A DNA stretch of 64,000 bases from Bondarzewia mesenterica (taxonomy: Eukaryota; Basidiomycota; Agaricomycetes; Russulales; Bondarzewiaceae), in NCBI GenBank assembly GCA_004802705.1, contig SGPL01000008.1, positions 76,793 through 140,792 of the forward strand, given 5' to 3'. The first letter of the stretch is position 1; each line of letters begins with the position of its first letter. Of the stretch, positions 22,002 to 33,975 are shown piece by piece. The notes beneath the pieces are model-generated. The model searched no databases. It was not told where the DNA came from and saw only the letters and a program-made list of their open reading frames with translations. Both the position numbers and the translations under genes were made by a program.

Positions 22002-23392
22002 ATGTCGACGACAACTATCATCACCGAAGCTGCGCATCGTCAGCCCGATATCGACTATCACCCTGATCACGCCAAGTATCTTGCTCGCACCGTTTGCCGT
22101 CTCAAAGAGGATCCTTCCCTTCCCAGCACGCCACTCCCTGCTGGCTTGCCGTCTAAGGTTGAGGGGCCCATTGTATGGCAGGGCGCTGACTGGAAGGAAG
22201 AGAAGCAGTGGGTGTACGAGCTAAGTGAGGCAGAGTTGAAGGAGATAGATGATGCCATTAAGCACTTCCAAGGTATTCTCAATTATCCCACGTTCGTTGT
22301 CTTCATTCAGTTGACGAGCTATATATTTATAGGTTTGAATAAATCTCTGGGCTACATCTCCCAAGAGACTTTTCCTCTTCCGATGCTCTCTCCTCTTCTG
22401 CACGACTTCTCCAAGGAGCTCTATTCTGGTCGCGGCTTTTTCGTTTTGCGCACCATTCCTGTAGACAGCTATAATCGCCAAGAGATTGCTATCCTGTACG
22501 CCGGCATTGCTTCGCACGTTGGTTCTGCTCGTGGTAAACAAGATGGTCTGGGTTCCGTGCTGGCCCATATTAAGGACCTCACGTTCACGCATGGCAACGG
22601 GACGACCGGGAAGGACGGAAAACCTTTTGGCAATGCTGCATACACCACCGATGCTCAGGTGTTCCATACCGATGTCGGCGATCTGATCGCGCTGTTGGCG
22701 CTGCAGACTGCTAAGGAGGGTGGAACGAGCCGGATTGCCAGCGGTGCGATGGTATACAATGAATTGGCGCAGACACGACCTGATCTGATCAAGGTGCTTT
22801 CAGAGCCTTGGCCGCTGGACAGGTACGTTTTTCATACTATCCGAACTCGCTCTCGTAGTTGAGGACTGTTCCCATACACAGCTTTGGTGGAAACCCTCCT
22901 TACACGATGCGTCCCTTGCTCTACTACTCTGAGCCGAATATCATTATACAGTATTCTCGCCGCCACTTTACAGGGTATGGCGTGCAAAAGCGCAACCCCA
23001 CCATCCCGCCCATTAACGAGGCGCAAGCCGAAGCGCTCGACGCTGTGCATTACCTGGCCAAGAAATATTCTCTCGGGCTCAACTTCCAGAAAGGCGACAT
23101 TCAATTCATCAACAGTCTTGGTCTCCTGCATGCGCGGGACGCGTTCACGGATGACCCGGAGTACACGTGAGTTTTATCTCCTCCGTTGGTAACCGCATGT
23201 CCATTTGGCTGACTGCGGAGGATGGGAAGTCGACACCTCATTCGCCTGTGGCTCCGAAATGATAAGCTTGCGTGGAAAACGCCCAAGGAGCTGGAACCCA
23301 TCTGGAAGAGGCTCTATTCAGTCGGTCCGGACCAGCAGCGGTTCCCACTTGAACCCGAGATTAGGACGAAGGCTGGTGGTGTCGCAAAGTAG
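22002..23392 (+). CDS. TauD/TfdA-family Fe(II)/2-oxoglutarate dioxygenase
   Basis: This is a non-haem iron, 2-oxoglutarate-dependent oxygenase of the taurine-dioxygenase family. Fungal members use taurine, other sulfonates or unrelated small acids, so the substrate is open. The metal triad is visible as HTD in TTDAQVFHTDVGDLIALLAL and the distal His in SLGLLHARDAF. The 2-oxoglutarate-binding Arg is in TRHLIRLWLRND. The start at 22002 gives MSTTTIITEAAHRQPDIDYH. Three introns, at about 22275, 22824 and 23167, each rejoin conserved blocks. The protein is about 400 residues, normal for the family. No signal peptide is present, so it is cytosolic. Confidence 0.87.
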
Positions 23393-23624
23393 ACGTGGCG
23401 ATTTTCTAAATATCATTCAGACAAAGGAATGATTGTCATGTGTGCATGCATGTATGTTTTCAACTTGAAATTTGTGGGATTGTAGCGACGAGAAACCCTC
23501 CCTGCGGACCTTTGCTTCCGTTCTGTTTTCGACTTATCACGTGCCAAGGGTCACATATATTGGCCGACCCTATCTGTCCTTTGCATCCGATAGCATCACA
23601 GTTTCTTGACTTTGAAAACTCACC

Positions 23625-24302
23625 ATGCCGTCTCTTGTCCTCACAACTAACGTCAAGGTGCAGATTCATGCATATAATACGCTTCCTGGCGTACCAGGCT
23701 TAAACTAACCTTGGAGTATCTTACTAGGTTGCCGATCCCAAGGCCTTCGCCCTTGAATTCTCCAAGGTTGATCATCAGCGCTCCTTTACCATGATGATCC
23801 TCGTTCTCCCGCTTACGCTTCACTTCTGTAGGCTGGAGCGAAGATTTTGGGTAAACCCGAGGCGTACATATCAGTCTCGTACCACTACGAGGAGATTCTC
23901 ACCTTCAATGGAACATTCGATCCTGCTCTGCTCCTGAACATCGTAAGCCCAACGGCGCCTTTTCGTTGCCTGTTGCCAATGAATTATCTGTTACGCGGCT
24001 CCGTGCAGATTTCCTTGGATAACATCTCTCCTGAGAAAAACGAGGTCTACAGCAAAGCGCTTTTTGAGTTCTTTGAAAAGCATCTTGGCGTTTCAAGCGA
24101 CAGGGGCTACATGTAAGCCCTCTTTGTCTCTATCGTGATGATGCATTGGCTTTACACTGCTTCGAACCTTAGCACTTTCATTGATCCCGGAAGAGCATTT
24201 TTGGGGTCAGTACACAATCCCCGTTCTCCTGAGAGCATCGATTACTGACTTTGAGTTTGACTTAGATATAAGGGCACCACGTTTGCCACCATTTTTAAGT
24301 AA
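23625..24302 (+). CDS. MIF-like tautomerase
   Basis: This is a member of the macrophage migration inhibitory factor / tautomerase superfamily. These small trimeric enzymes enolise phenylpyruvate or dopachrome using an N-terminal proline. After splicing it has about 118 residues: MPSLVLTTNVK (23625-23657), VADPKAFALEFSK, then AGAKILGKPEAYISV, FNGTFDPALLLNI, ISLDNISPEKNEVYSKALFE, FFEKHLGVSSDRGYI, TFIDPGRAFLGYKGTTFATI. The catalytic Pro after the initiator Met and a Lys near position 33 are kept. The CxxC oxidoreductase motif of vertebrate MIF is absent. It has five or more introns for such a short protein. The role in the fungus is unknown; MIF members are patchy in fungi. Confidence 0.85.
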
Positions 24303-24715
24303 TCAAAATAACAGTATCATAATGCAGATGGTGGGTCAAGAAGTAACGAACAGTGTGTGTATCATGTATGTTTTTATGCGCGAAAACACTATCACGGACC
24401 AAGCAAAGTGTACGAGTACAGAGAATGAAGATTGACAGCGATTCTTTGTTTGAATTACTGTATATGCAAATTCTCACATGTCTGTGAGCATGATGTTCGT
24501 CATCAATGATCAATCGATCATGTTGTGTATGCCAGATAGGCCAACTCATTAGAGACTGAACGAGTGTGCTGGCGCTAGCGGAGCACCTTTGCAAGTGTAA
24601 ACAAAGTCTAAACAACACCACCGCCGTGACTCTGAAATCACAGTGATTGCATGATTGTTCTTAGTCCTACGGTATTGACATCTCAGCGACGCTCATTTCT
24701 GACCAAAGCTTGGCG
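24303..24715. other. Intergenic, no gene seen
   Basis: AT-rich, 3' UTR-like sequence after the MIF gene and a leader for the NLR gene. Confidence 0.4.
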
Positions 24716-27700
24716 ATGCGCAAAGCTGCTCATAATCTCAGCGTATCTTTCAAGAAAAGGCTTGGACGTTCTCCGGATCCATCTCCAAGAATCGGGACTC
24801 CGGATTGCTCTCAAGATGTAATCACTCAATCTTCGATACAGGTATACTACAATCCTACTAGTTACATATCGGGGAACCTTTCTACTCACTTTTTTTTGTG
24901 GATTCAGGAAGATTCAGCATCTTTATCTGTAGGTTATTACTGTTACTGAGCAGCTGTGTTCACCTATCGTGATGAAGCCTGATGGCAGTCGAATTCTAAT
25001 CAAGATGAATAATGCTGTCCAAGGAGCCATGGACGCCATGTCTCAGATGAATTCTACGCCTGGCGCAATTGGTGGACTGACTTCCGCCGTAGATGGCACC
25101 AGCCCCGTGGTTGGTGGGGTAACTACTGCAATCAACACTTGGGAGCCGCTTCTTGACAAGCTCAAGGTCTTCACCTCACTCGTCGATGAAGTGGCAGAAG
25201 TAGGTTTCATTCTCAGCTCTGCAGAGCGCTTTCTAAATTCTACTTGAATACAGGTGCATCCATATGCCAAGATAGCATGGAGTGTTTTATCGGGAGCTTA
25301 TAAAGTACGTATGTTGCTGGTGTGCCCAGATCTCACCGTTCATTCATGCTGGCGTGCAATGCCATCCAATGTCCGTAAAGATCGTCCTTGCGCAAAAAGA
25401 CCGTGATGAAAATATAGAGACTCTACTCAAGACGATGAATGATATGTACGAATTCGTAAATTCAAACGAGGTAAGGTCTCTCTCGAGGATTCAAGCTCAC
25501 AAGCAGGTTCTCGCACGGATGGCGCAGCAGACCACCGACTGCGGCTACTACATTTGCTCTTATGCCAGGGAAAAGAACTTTTGTGTGTGTCATCTACCAC
25601 TTGAATAAACTTGTTCTAAGTCCGCTTTCTCTACGAAGGGTTTCGCGCCGGGAAGCATATTCTGTCAGGAGTTGACGCGACAATAAAACAATATCAAGAT
25701 ACATTTGGGCAACTCATGGCTGAGTTCCGAGGTCAAGCCGTGGTACAAACTGAAGTGACAGTTCTGCGTATTCTGGGTGATATCGAGAGTCTCGGTAGGT
25801 TTATCGATGATTTATCTTTATTCGTGAATCTTACCGCTCGCCATATAGCAACCGACGCCGACCTAAATGACATGCCTTATGCCTACGGCGCTCGCTTCAA
25901 CCGTGAGAAGGAATGTCTTGCAGGTACCCGAGAGGAGATCTTGGACGAGATTACGGAGTGGATCAATAGTGCCGAGGATACCCGCCGCGTTTTCTTGCTC
26001 ACCGGTGCCGCAGGTACTGGTAAATCTGCTATTGCCCATACAATAGCGAGCCGGTTCCATGAGCTGCGCCGCCTTGGTTCTTCCTTCTGCTTCGACCGTA
26101 CTTACCAGGCTGAACGTCGCCCAGACAATCTCTTCAGCACCGTGGCCCGCGACCTGGCTAGTCGCGACTTGCACTTCAAACGAGCGTTGTGGCAAGTGGT
26201 TCATGATGACAAGTCGCTTCGAACAACTCGAGATGTCACCACTCAGCTCGAGAATTTCATCTTGAGACCCGCAGCACAGCTTGCAATGGCTGGGCCCTTG
26301 GTCATCGTCATTGATGCACTAGACGAAAGCGGTGATCACAGCTCCCTCCGGGTATTATTTTCGCTTTTGACGAGGAAGATGGCGGAACTCCCATCGAACT
26401 TCCGGATCTTGCTGACCTCCCGCCCACTGATTGATATCGAGGATCTCTCCTTCGGAAACGACTCGATCGTTCTGAAGCGCATGGAAACCATATCTCATTC
26501 TTCGACCAATCATGACATCCTCCTGTACATCCGTGCACAGTTAACTGATATTGATCGACGACTCAACTTCTTTGATGATGCAAAGTGCCGCTTGTTGGCC
26601 CACAAGTCTGAAGGGCTTTTCCAGTGGGCGTTCACGGCCTGTGAAGCCATCAAAGGACAAGGAAAGGGAGGTTCGAGCCCTATAGAGCGATTCAAGCGTC
26701 TTGCTTCTGCGACTCCACGGCGCAGTGGAATGGCACCACTTGATCATTTATACTCTGAAATCCTATCGCAGCTATTCGATGTGGATGACGTCGTTGTCAT
26801 GGCTCGTTTTGAGTCTGTCATGGGACAAGTGATGACGGCATTCGAACCTCTTTCCATCGACACCCTGAATGCACTGCGACAAGATAGGACTCCAGTCATC
26901 GACGAGGACGACGATCTTGGGGACGTGGACGAGGTTACCATCATTGTCCAGTTTATGGGTCCTCTGTTGAGTGGTGTCGCACAGCGCTCCATTCCAATAC
27001 GGCCTCTACATTCATCTTTTCGTGACTTTCTTGCAGACGCATCGCGTAGTGGGCCTTTCTTCGTGAACCGATCTGGTCATCACCTGCATTTGGCATTAAA
27101 TTCGTTCCATGTCATGAAGCGTGGGCTCCAATTCAATATCTGTCACCTGGAATCATCTTATCTCTTCAATAGAGACGTCTCTGATCTAGTGCAACGTGTT
27201 CGGCAGTGCATCTCCGTTCACCTTTCCTACTCTTGCCGATTTTGGGCGAATCATCTACGAGCTACCTTTTTTGATTCACGGCTACTGGGAGAAATTCAAG
27301 ACTTTCTTCGTGTGCGATTTCTCTTTTGGTTGGAAGCCCTCAGTCTCATCAGGGCTGTCAATCTTTCCTGGCGGGCATTGACCTGTGTCACTGAATGGAT
27401 CCGGAATCTGAGCAATGTGAGCCAAACTGGCTTTTATGTTCATTTATTGCACTTCACAGTTGGTCACATTCGGCATCTAGACGCATGAAAACTTAGACTT
27501 CAGAGACATCACCAATTTCGTGACTGATGCGCAGAGCTTTGTGCGCGGCTTCGGAAGTATCATTTCACAATCCACCCCCCACCTTTACTTATCTGCCTTG
27601 CCATTTGCGCCCGAGAACTCTATCATCTCGAGACATTACCTCCCAGGGTTCTCTCATATGCTAAGCGTCTGCAATGGGCGCACAACCGACTGGCCAGCTA

Positions 27701-29421
27701 TCCAAAATATTTTGAAAGGACATACCTGGGGCGTTTCCTCTGTCGCATTTTCGCCGGATGGAAAGCAGATTGTGTCTGGTTCGGAAGACTCAACAATCCG
27801 CATCTGGGATGCAGAGACAGGCGAGGCTATCCGCATATTAGAACAGCACACAGGCCCGGTTTCTTCCGTCATATTTTCACCAGACGGAAAGCGCATTTTG
27901 TCGGGATCGTACGACTCGACCATTCGTGTCTGGGATGCTGAGACGGGGGACGCGATGTATGCTTCTCTGCAAGGGCATCGGCTCCCAGTCTCTTGCGTGG
28001 CTATTTCCCCGGATGGAAAACGCATTGCATCTGGTTCGCACGACGAGACTATTATTGTCTGGAATGCAGATACAGGCGAAGCTGTCCGTGCACCTCTAAA
28101 AGGGCACACTGGGTTGGTCGCTTCTATCGCATTTTCTCCAAATGGCAAGCACATTGCATCGTGTTCATATGACTCGACTGTTCTATTGTGGGATGCGTAT
28201 ACAGGTGGTATCGTGCATGGGCCACTAAAAGGACATACGCTTCCGGTCTCATCTGTTGCCTTCTCACCGGACGGCAGGTATATCGCGTCCGGTTCGCACG
28301 ACGAGACCATCCGCATCTGGAATGCAGAAACAGGCGAGGCCATGCGGCTGCCATTGAAAGGACATACCCGCCCCATTTCCTCTGTCGCTTTTTCTGCCGA
28401 TGGGAAGCACATTGTGTCAGGGTCACAGGACGATACTATCCGGATTTGGAATGCAGAGACAGGTGCATCTGTCGGTGCACCGCTGGAAGGGCATGGCTAT
28501 AGCGTTCTATCTGTCGCATACTCACCTGATAGCAAACGCATAGCGTCTGGCTCAGACGACAAGACTATCCGCATCTGGGATGCAGAGAAGGGAGGCCAGG
28601 CTGTGCCTGAATCGACGCAAGTGCGTTCCCGCTCGATTTATTCAGTCAAATTCTCCGCCGACGACAAAAACATCGTGCTCGACGCAATGGACTTCACCAC
28701 GTATATCTGGAACGCGGAGACTGGGCAGACCATCCGCATAGTCCTTGGGTCATCCGGCCCGGATCCAAGTCCAACCATGAATTCGTGGAATGGAGAATCA
28801 GGCCCTGGTGCACCTTCTTTCGTTTTACGCATGAACTCGCGAGACGGCAAGCGCTCAGTCGGCGTGTCAGATACGGATAAAAGGGATATGACCCTAGTCA
28901 ATCACAGGAAACGGGACATGGAATTGAATTTCGTCGATCTCAGTTCTCAGGAGTTTATAACACTCAAAGGTCACACTGGAGCAGTTCTGTCGTTCGGCTT
29001 CTCGCATGATGACAAACGCATCGTTTCGGCCGCGCAAGATGCAACGGTCCGCGTTTGGGATATAGAGGTGGTCAAGACTGTCCGTGAAAAGGCTGTCGGG
29101 TCCCAGCATGCAGCCTCGTCAGCTCGGATTATCGCAATGGCTCCGATCGCATTTTCTTCCAACCCAGCTCACGCATTGACAAATGCTGATGCCCTCTTCC
29201 ATCAAACCGACTTTGAAGGCGATTGTGACTACAGGGATGTCCTTAGAATGGATGATGGGTGGATTGTAGGTCCCCAGTCTCGGCTGCTGCTATGGATCCC
29301 ATACGAGCATCGCAGCAGGCTATGGTGGCCGAGATACAAGCTTGTGATTGGCATAGATCTCATACAACTTGACTTGAGTCGGTTCCCCCATGGGTCTTCC
29401 TGGTATCACTGCAGGTCCTAA
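24716..29421 (+). CDS. NACHT-WD40 STAND receptor (fungal NLR)
   Basis: This is an NLR-type signal-transducing ATPase of the class that includes fungal incompatibility (HET) receptors. Exon 1 is 24716-24841 and exon 2 is 24954-25199. Further short exons encode a helical N-terminal region (LDKLKVFTSLVDEVAEVHPY, IVLAQKDRDENIETLLKTMN). The NACHT domain starts near 25900: a C-rich lead (GTREEILDEITEWINS), Walker A GAAGTGKSAIAH, Walker B LVIVIDALDES and sensor ILLTSRP. A winged-helix and helical segment follows. After an intron at 27417-27480 the last exon holds about nine WD40 repeats of 42-43 residues, four or more of them nearly identical (SVAFSPDGK-IASGSHDETIR-IWNAETGEA type). An in-frame 54-nt intron is likely at 25795-25848. 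The effector output of the N-terminus is not recognisable. Confidence 0.88.
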
Positions 29422-29961
29422 TCTGACCTAAGTGTTCTCATACGAGTTTGCACGTATCGTGTTCTTTCCAGGTCTCATGTAATATTACGGATTTCCACCC
29501 TATAGTAGCTACATGATATCTTTTGTTCTTTAGCACACTGACTGTATAAACCAATTTTTATCGTGCATGGGACATATTCTGAGAAGAAATTTGACTCCTG
29601 TGGTATTCAACCACTAAATAAAAACGGGTAGCTTGCCAGTACTTGGACAAGTGACCTTCAAAATTACGCATAGAGGTTATCTACCGAAGTCATTCTTTCT
29701 GCGACGAAACTGAGGTAAATGAACGGTCGGCATCTCGGCCGGCGAGACGCATACGCAGGCGCCCCGGCCTAGCCCGGCCTGCCCCAGGCACACGTTCAGT
29801 CCGTTTGCGCCACAGTGGCTCCTGACTTGAACTTGAACTCCTCTTCATAAACACGACGACTTACTTCGTCTCTACCCACCGCTCAGTCCTCTCTGCTTGC
29901 TGCTGCCATTCAACGTAGAAACGTCTCATATATAGTCGGCTACTTAGTTTGACTTCCCACG
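29422..29961. other. Intergenic with GC-rich promoter
   Basis: 3' UTR of the NLR gene, followed by a GC-rich block at 29725-29800 with a repeated CCCGGCCT unit, then a CT-rich leader. No coding region is seen. Confidence 0.4.
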
Positions 29962-31398
29962 ATGCCGTTAGCATCGTCGGGACCTTTGCTGTCCTTCGGA
30001 CGACAGGCGTCCCACATCTTAAATCAAGTGCCGAACATTTCCACTCATCGCTCGATTCACATTCCGTCCTTTATCCCTCGTGCACAGACTCACGCCCAAC
30101 CATCTCATGCTCAGCGCCTGCTGAGGCAAACTCGCGGTTTACTGCAGGCCTTCGTTGGGCATCTCACTGCTCCTGGTACTCTTGGAAATCGTGTGGCTGG
30201 CAGCCGTGCTATCCATGGAGCTGCGCATGCGACGAGGGGTCAGACTATTCAACAAGGCCTGTCTTTTCCCACTCGCTGCACCCTCTCGAGGCCGCTCAGT
30301 ACACCAAAGCTTCCTCGCCCTCCGGTTGTTCCCCGTAGCGTGACACAAGTGGGACTGGGCACTGCGCGCAACTTTTCTTCTAGCCGTCCGATTTTTCAGC
30401 ATCTTGTTGAGAATGTCCCAATTACCGGTCGCGCCTTCTCTCAGCTTGACTTGGAAGCCAGGATGAAGGATGAAAGAAGGGCGTATTATGGTAAGGAGAA
30501 GAAGGTCAAGAAGGTGAAGGTGAACGAGAAAGTCAAGGCGGAGAAAGTAACTTTCCACCCCGCTGTCGTGAACAAGGACGAGACTGCTGTTTCGACCTCG
30601 GAGGATGAGCTTAACCGTTATTTCCCCGCGGCTTCTCGTCCCCGCGTCACTACCACCCTTCTTATTCCCCTTGCGCCTACGCCCACATCGCGCCTCCCCC
30701 TTCCCGTCAATCCTTCGTCATCTACCGCGCATCCTCTTCTTCCAATTTCCGTTCTCAACTCACTGCACCAAGAGCACACACTTCACTCGCTTCGCGTCTC
30801 GACCATCTTCGCCCGCCTCGATGCCGCAAATGTGTGGGCATCCACCGTGAACTGCGATGCCTATGGTGATATGCGGGGAGAGGCTAGTGTCTTGAGGATT
30901 AGGTTTGAAGGCTGGGAGGCAAAGGAAGTCAGAAGCGTGATTGGGGAGAGCGGGAAAGGCTGGTGCGTACTCGAGGAAGAAAGGGAAGACGAGGATCCAG
31001 GAGAAAGCGAGAGGGAAATAGAAGACGTCCTGTCGCAGATTAGCATGAGCAGTCACTCGAGCGAAGTCGCGATGGAGGATTTTAGAGAGAGGGCAGGATT
31101 TGAGGATCCTGGAACTGCACAGTCACTCGTATTGCCCACGCTTGATTTCTCGTTCTCGTCCTCGGCCCCTGCACTTCGCACCCCACTTTCGGGTATGAAC
31201 ACCCCCACATCGGACCTCTCGTTGAGTGACATTGATATGTTCTCCGACTTCGGTTCAGTCAGTGATAGCTCGGGTAGCCGGATCGAGGGCCAGTCCGTTG
31301 GTATATCGCGTGCGCCCTCGACTGTTGCGTCGAGCTGGGTCGGGTTTAGTTCCTCATTCTCAGACAGGCTGTATGAGCCGAGGGATGAGATGTTCTGA
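29962..31398 (+). CDS. Basidiomycete protein of unknown function, single exon
   Basis: An uninterrupted frame of 478 residues that I do not recognise. The N-terminal 130 residues are rich in Arg, Ser and His with few acidic residues, which would suit a mitochondrial presequence. A lysine-rich block follows (KEKKVKKVKVNEKVKAEKV). The middle (about residues 210-340) looks folded, with RVSTIFARLDAANVWASTVN and an amphipathic EEEREDEDPGESEREIEDVL stretch. The end is Ser-rich, disordered, and finishes EPRDEMF. It has no intron, which is unusual among its neighbours. Nothing points to a function. Confidence 0.65.
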   Translation: MPLASSGPLLSFGRQASHILNQVPNISTHRSIHIPSFIPRAQTHAQPSHAQRLLRQTRGLLQAFVGHLTAPGTLGNRVAGSRAIHGAAHATRGQTIQQGLSFPTRCTLSRPLSTPKLPRPPVVPRSVTQVGLGTARNFSSSRPIFQHLVENVPITGRAFSQLDLEARMKDERRAYYGKEKKVKKVKVNEKVKAEKVTFHPAVVNKDETAVSTSEDELNRYFPAASRPRVTTTLLIPLAPTPTSRLPLPVNPSSSTAHPLLPISVLNSLHQEHTLHSLRVSTIFARLDAANVWASTVNCDAYGDMRGEASVLRIRFEGWEAKEVRSVIGESGKGWCVLEEEREDEDPGESEREIEDVLSQISMSSHSSEVAMEDFRERAGFEDPGTAQSLVLPTLDFSFSSSAPALRTPLSGMNTPTSDLSLSDIDMFSDFGSVSDSSGSRIEGQSVGISRAPSTVASSWVGFSSSFSDRLYEPRDEMF

Positions 31399-31998
31399 TT
31401 GACCCGCGTGTATAACCGCCTTTTTTTTTTGTCGTTGCTTGCTGTGTTCCGGCTTACCAGCGTTGTAGTCTGTGTGGCGACCTACACAGAAGACAGTCGT
31501 TCTGTGTTATAATAAGCCGGCGTTGGTTGCATTCACACTCGTTCTTTGCCGACTCATCCTAGTTACTTCCATCTTCACTGTATTTTTTTTTAGCTGCCTT
31601 ACTAGTGCACAGTTACGACTTATATATGGGCTATGCCAATACACGAAAATTATTGAAACGACAGGAGACTGCAGTATGTAACTTCAAGTAGAGACTCGTC
31701 CAGCCAGAGCTTACGCGAAGGAAGTTTACGTATCTCTCTCGTCCCTTTCTCTCTCGTACTTGTCTAACGTCCCAAAGTTTGAAGTTTGAAGCTTCCTTCA
31801 CAGACTTCACGAGTGCGGAGGTCTCGGTTGGAAATCGATCCAAGGTCCAGCGACGGGCGCAACGATCGCCGACGGATCCGATTGAAGTTGCCAGCAGCGC
31901 TAAGCTCATTAGAAATCCAGGAAGGTATGTTCATCTACAGCACATCTAGTTAGCGCTAGCCTTATGCAGACCACCGTTACCATGACCATCATGGCACC
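31399..31998. other. Intergenic, T-rich
   Basis: T runs after the stop of the preceding gene, then sequence that may contain an unresolved first exon of the BTB gene. I cannot support a coding region. Confidence 0.35.
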
Positions 31999-33226
31999 TT
32001 GAAGACCACATATCCATGTCGCAGGCCGGGGTCCGAAGTAAACGCGCGCGGATTCAGGCAGCTAACGCCGCAGGCAGGTCGTCGGTTCAGCGATGATGGG
32101 GATGTCGTTGTCGCTGCTGATTCGACGATATTTCGCGTTCACCGTGCCATCCTATGCAACAACTCAATCGTGTTGAAGGCGCTTGTCACCGTGGGCGCAC
32201 CAGCGGAGGAGCCGGCACTCGCAGGCTGCGTCAAGCTTATTCTCGAAGATGACGCAGTTGGCCTCGAGTGCATCTTCAACAGCCTCTACGATGACAAGTA
32301 GGTAATTTATGCTTTTCAAGACTGTGAGGCGCGAATCCTAACGTCAGATTCGATTTCGTCTTCGTAGGTGGTTGAAAGCCAAACAAGTCGATTTGCACTT
32401 CATATCCGCGTGGCTTCGCTTGGGCACCAAGTATAAAATTGACCGTCTCAGGGAGGAAGCTATTAGGTGTCTGGAGATATTTTACCCAAACACTCTCCGT
32501 GACTACGACGCGATCACGGACAGTGAAGGATCAAATGTCGAACGACCTATTGACCTGCCTGCCAAGGACTACGTACCGGAATTTGTCATTGCACAGCTGG
32601 CTCTGACGTATGGGCTCAAGTCTTTGCTTCCTACAGACTTTTACGATCTCTGCCAGAGCCCACCGAAAGAAATCGCGAAAGAGATCCAGGCGACCGTCCG
32701 GGATTTCGGACAAGGTATTACCCCCGGGAAGGAAATGGAAATCCTGTGCAAATGCTATTCCGGTGTGTGCGAGCTTGGGGAGCTCACTTACAGGACGACA
32801 TACTGTTTTCTCGATGGCAAGCACAGCCTAGCTTGTGCGTCTGAAGAAGCCTGCAATTCCGCGGTTAGCAAGATATTCCGGCGCGTCTACGAGAGTGGCG
32901 ACGTCTTCAATGATCCAGAAGCATTAATCCTCCTTGAAACGGAGGATTTTTTTAATGACGCGAAACTCGAAGGGTTGTGCAAGCGTTGTGTCGCCTTCTT
33001 CAAAGCTCGGCATAAGGAGGGACGGAAAAAGACTTGGGCTGCACTGCCTGCGTGCTTTGGGCTGGAGCTCTCGGATACGGAGGGGCCCGCACTTGCCAGC
33101 GCGAGGGGTCGGAATTGTGAGCAGTTTCGGTTCTTACACTATGGCGAACGTCACAGATCTCATCATAACGGATGCACACAGGAACAAGGATGGGGGAGGG
33201 TTCTTGACATGGATGCTGTACTGTGA
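31999..33226 (+). CDS. BTB/POZ domain protein, start uncertain
   Basis: A BTB-domain protein of the large mushroom family, probably a cullin-3 adaptor or a scaffold. The BTB core reads DDGDVVVAADSTIFRVHRAI and LCNNSIVLKALVTVGAP, then SLYDDK. An intron at 32298-32367 leads to WLKAKQVDLHFISAWLRLGT and KYKIDRLREEAIRCLEIFYP. The C-terminal half is helical with several Cys pairs. The frame is closed upstream without an ATG. The nearest ATG (about 32016, MSQAGVRSKRARIQAANAA) is in another frame and runs into a stop just after the BTB frame begins, so there is an unplaced intron or a frameshift. The start given is the beginning of the open frame, not a proven initiation codon. Confidence 0.65.
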
Positions 33227-33975
33227 TCATCTGGACACTGGTCTCTGATACTCGGTGAACATCGGCAGTTGAGCATAAGATGATTAAATGGTTTGACTGA
33301 GTCGTTTCCGACCCCATCATCTCGGACAGGCGGCCTTGCTTCAAGGAGTACTCGTCCTAAAGGATGCTCAACCTTTGCTTTATGACAACGGCGCATCGGG
33401 ACTAGACGCTTAACTTTGCTTAGTGGCTCTTTGGGTGTTTTTGTTCCAGGAGTATTGTTGTTCACTTTTGAATTTGCTTTGCACTTGGTCGAAAGCACGC
33501 TATCAATCGATGTTCTGGTTGCGGTAATTATGATATTTTCATGACCCATGAGGCTGTTGATCTTACACGGCGGAAACGGGCAGAGGGCGCCATGCGTCTC
33601 AGATTGAGGCTTGACTTCAATTCGTCGGCTTTTGCCACCAACGGCAGCGTGGTATATGTACCGACAAATTTGAACTACGACGTGAACCAGACTGGACGCT
33701 TGTTTGACTTGACCGAGGACGGGGTCCGCAGAGTGACTCCTAAATTGCGCTAGTCACTGATTTTTGAGCTGAAGAACAAATGGTGTGTATTGAGGCAGTG
33801 ACTACAAGAGCTTCCATCCTTCCATATTTAGATATTCGAATAGATACGTGAACAAAGAGACAACTGGACTGTGAGCATTCGCTAAAGAAAAGGAACATCT
33901 CCAGGCGCTGGTATAAACCGCAACGATTACTGGTAGGGTAGGTTGGAGAGAGACATGTATCTGATATCCGGTACT
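33227..33975. other. Intergenic, small unsupported frame
   Basis: A 70-codon frame at 33541-33753 has no recognisable features and lies between convergent genes. I treat the whole stretch as 3' flanks. Confidence 0.35.

Noticed and set aside
27654..28412. A 252-codon frame on the minus strand across the WD40 repeats
   Set aside because: It is a mirror of the repeat coding sequence. It has no own start context or domain and disappears outside the repeats.
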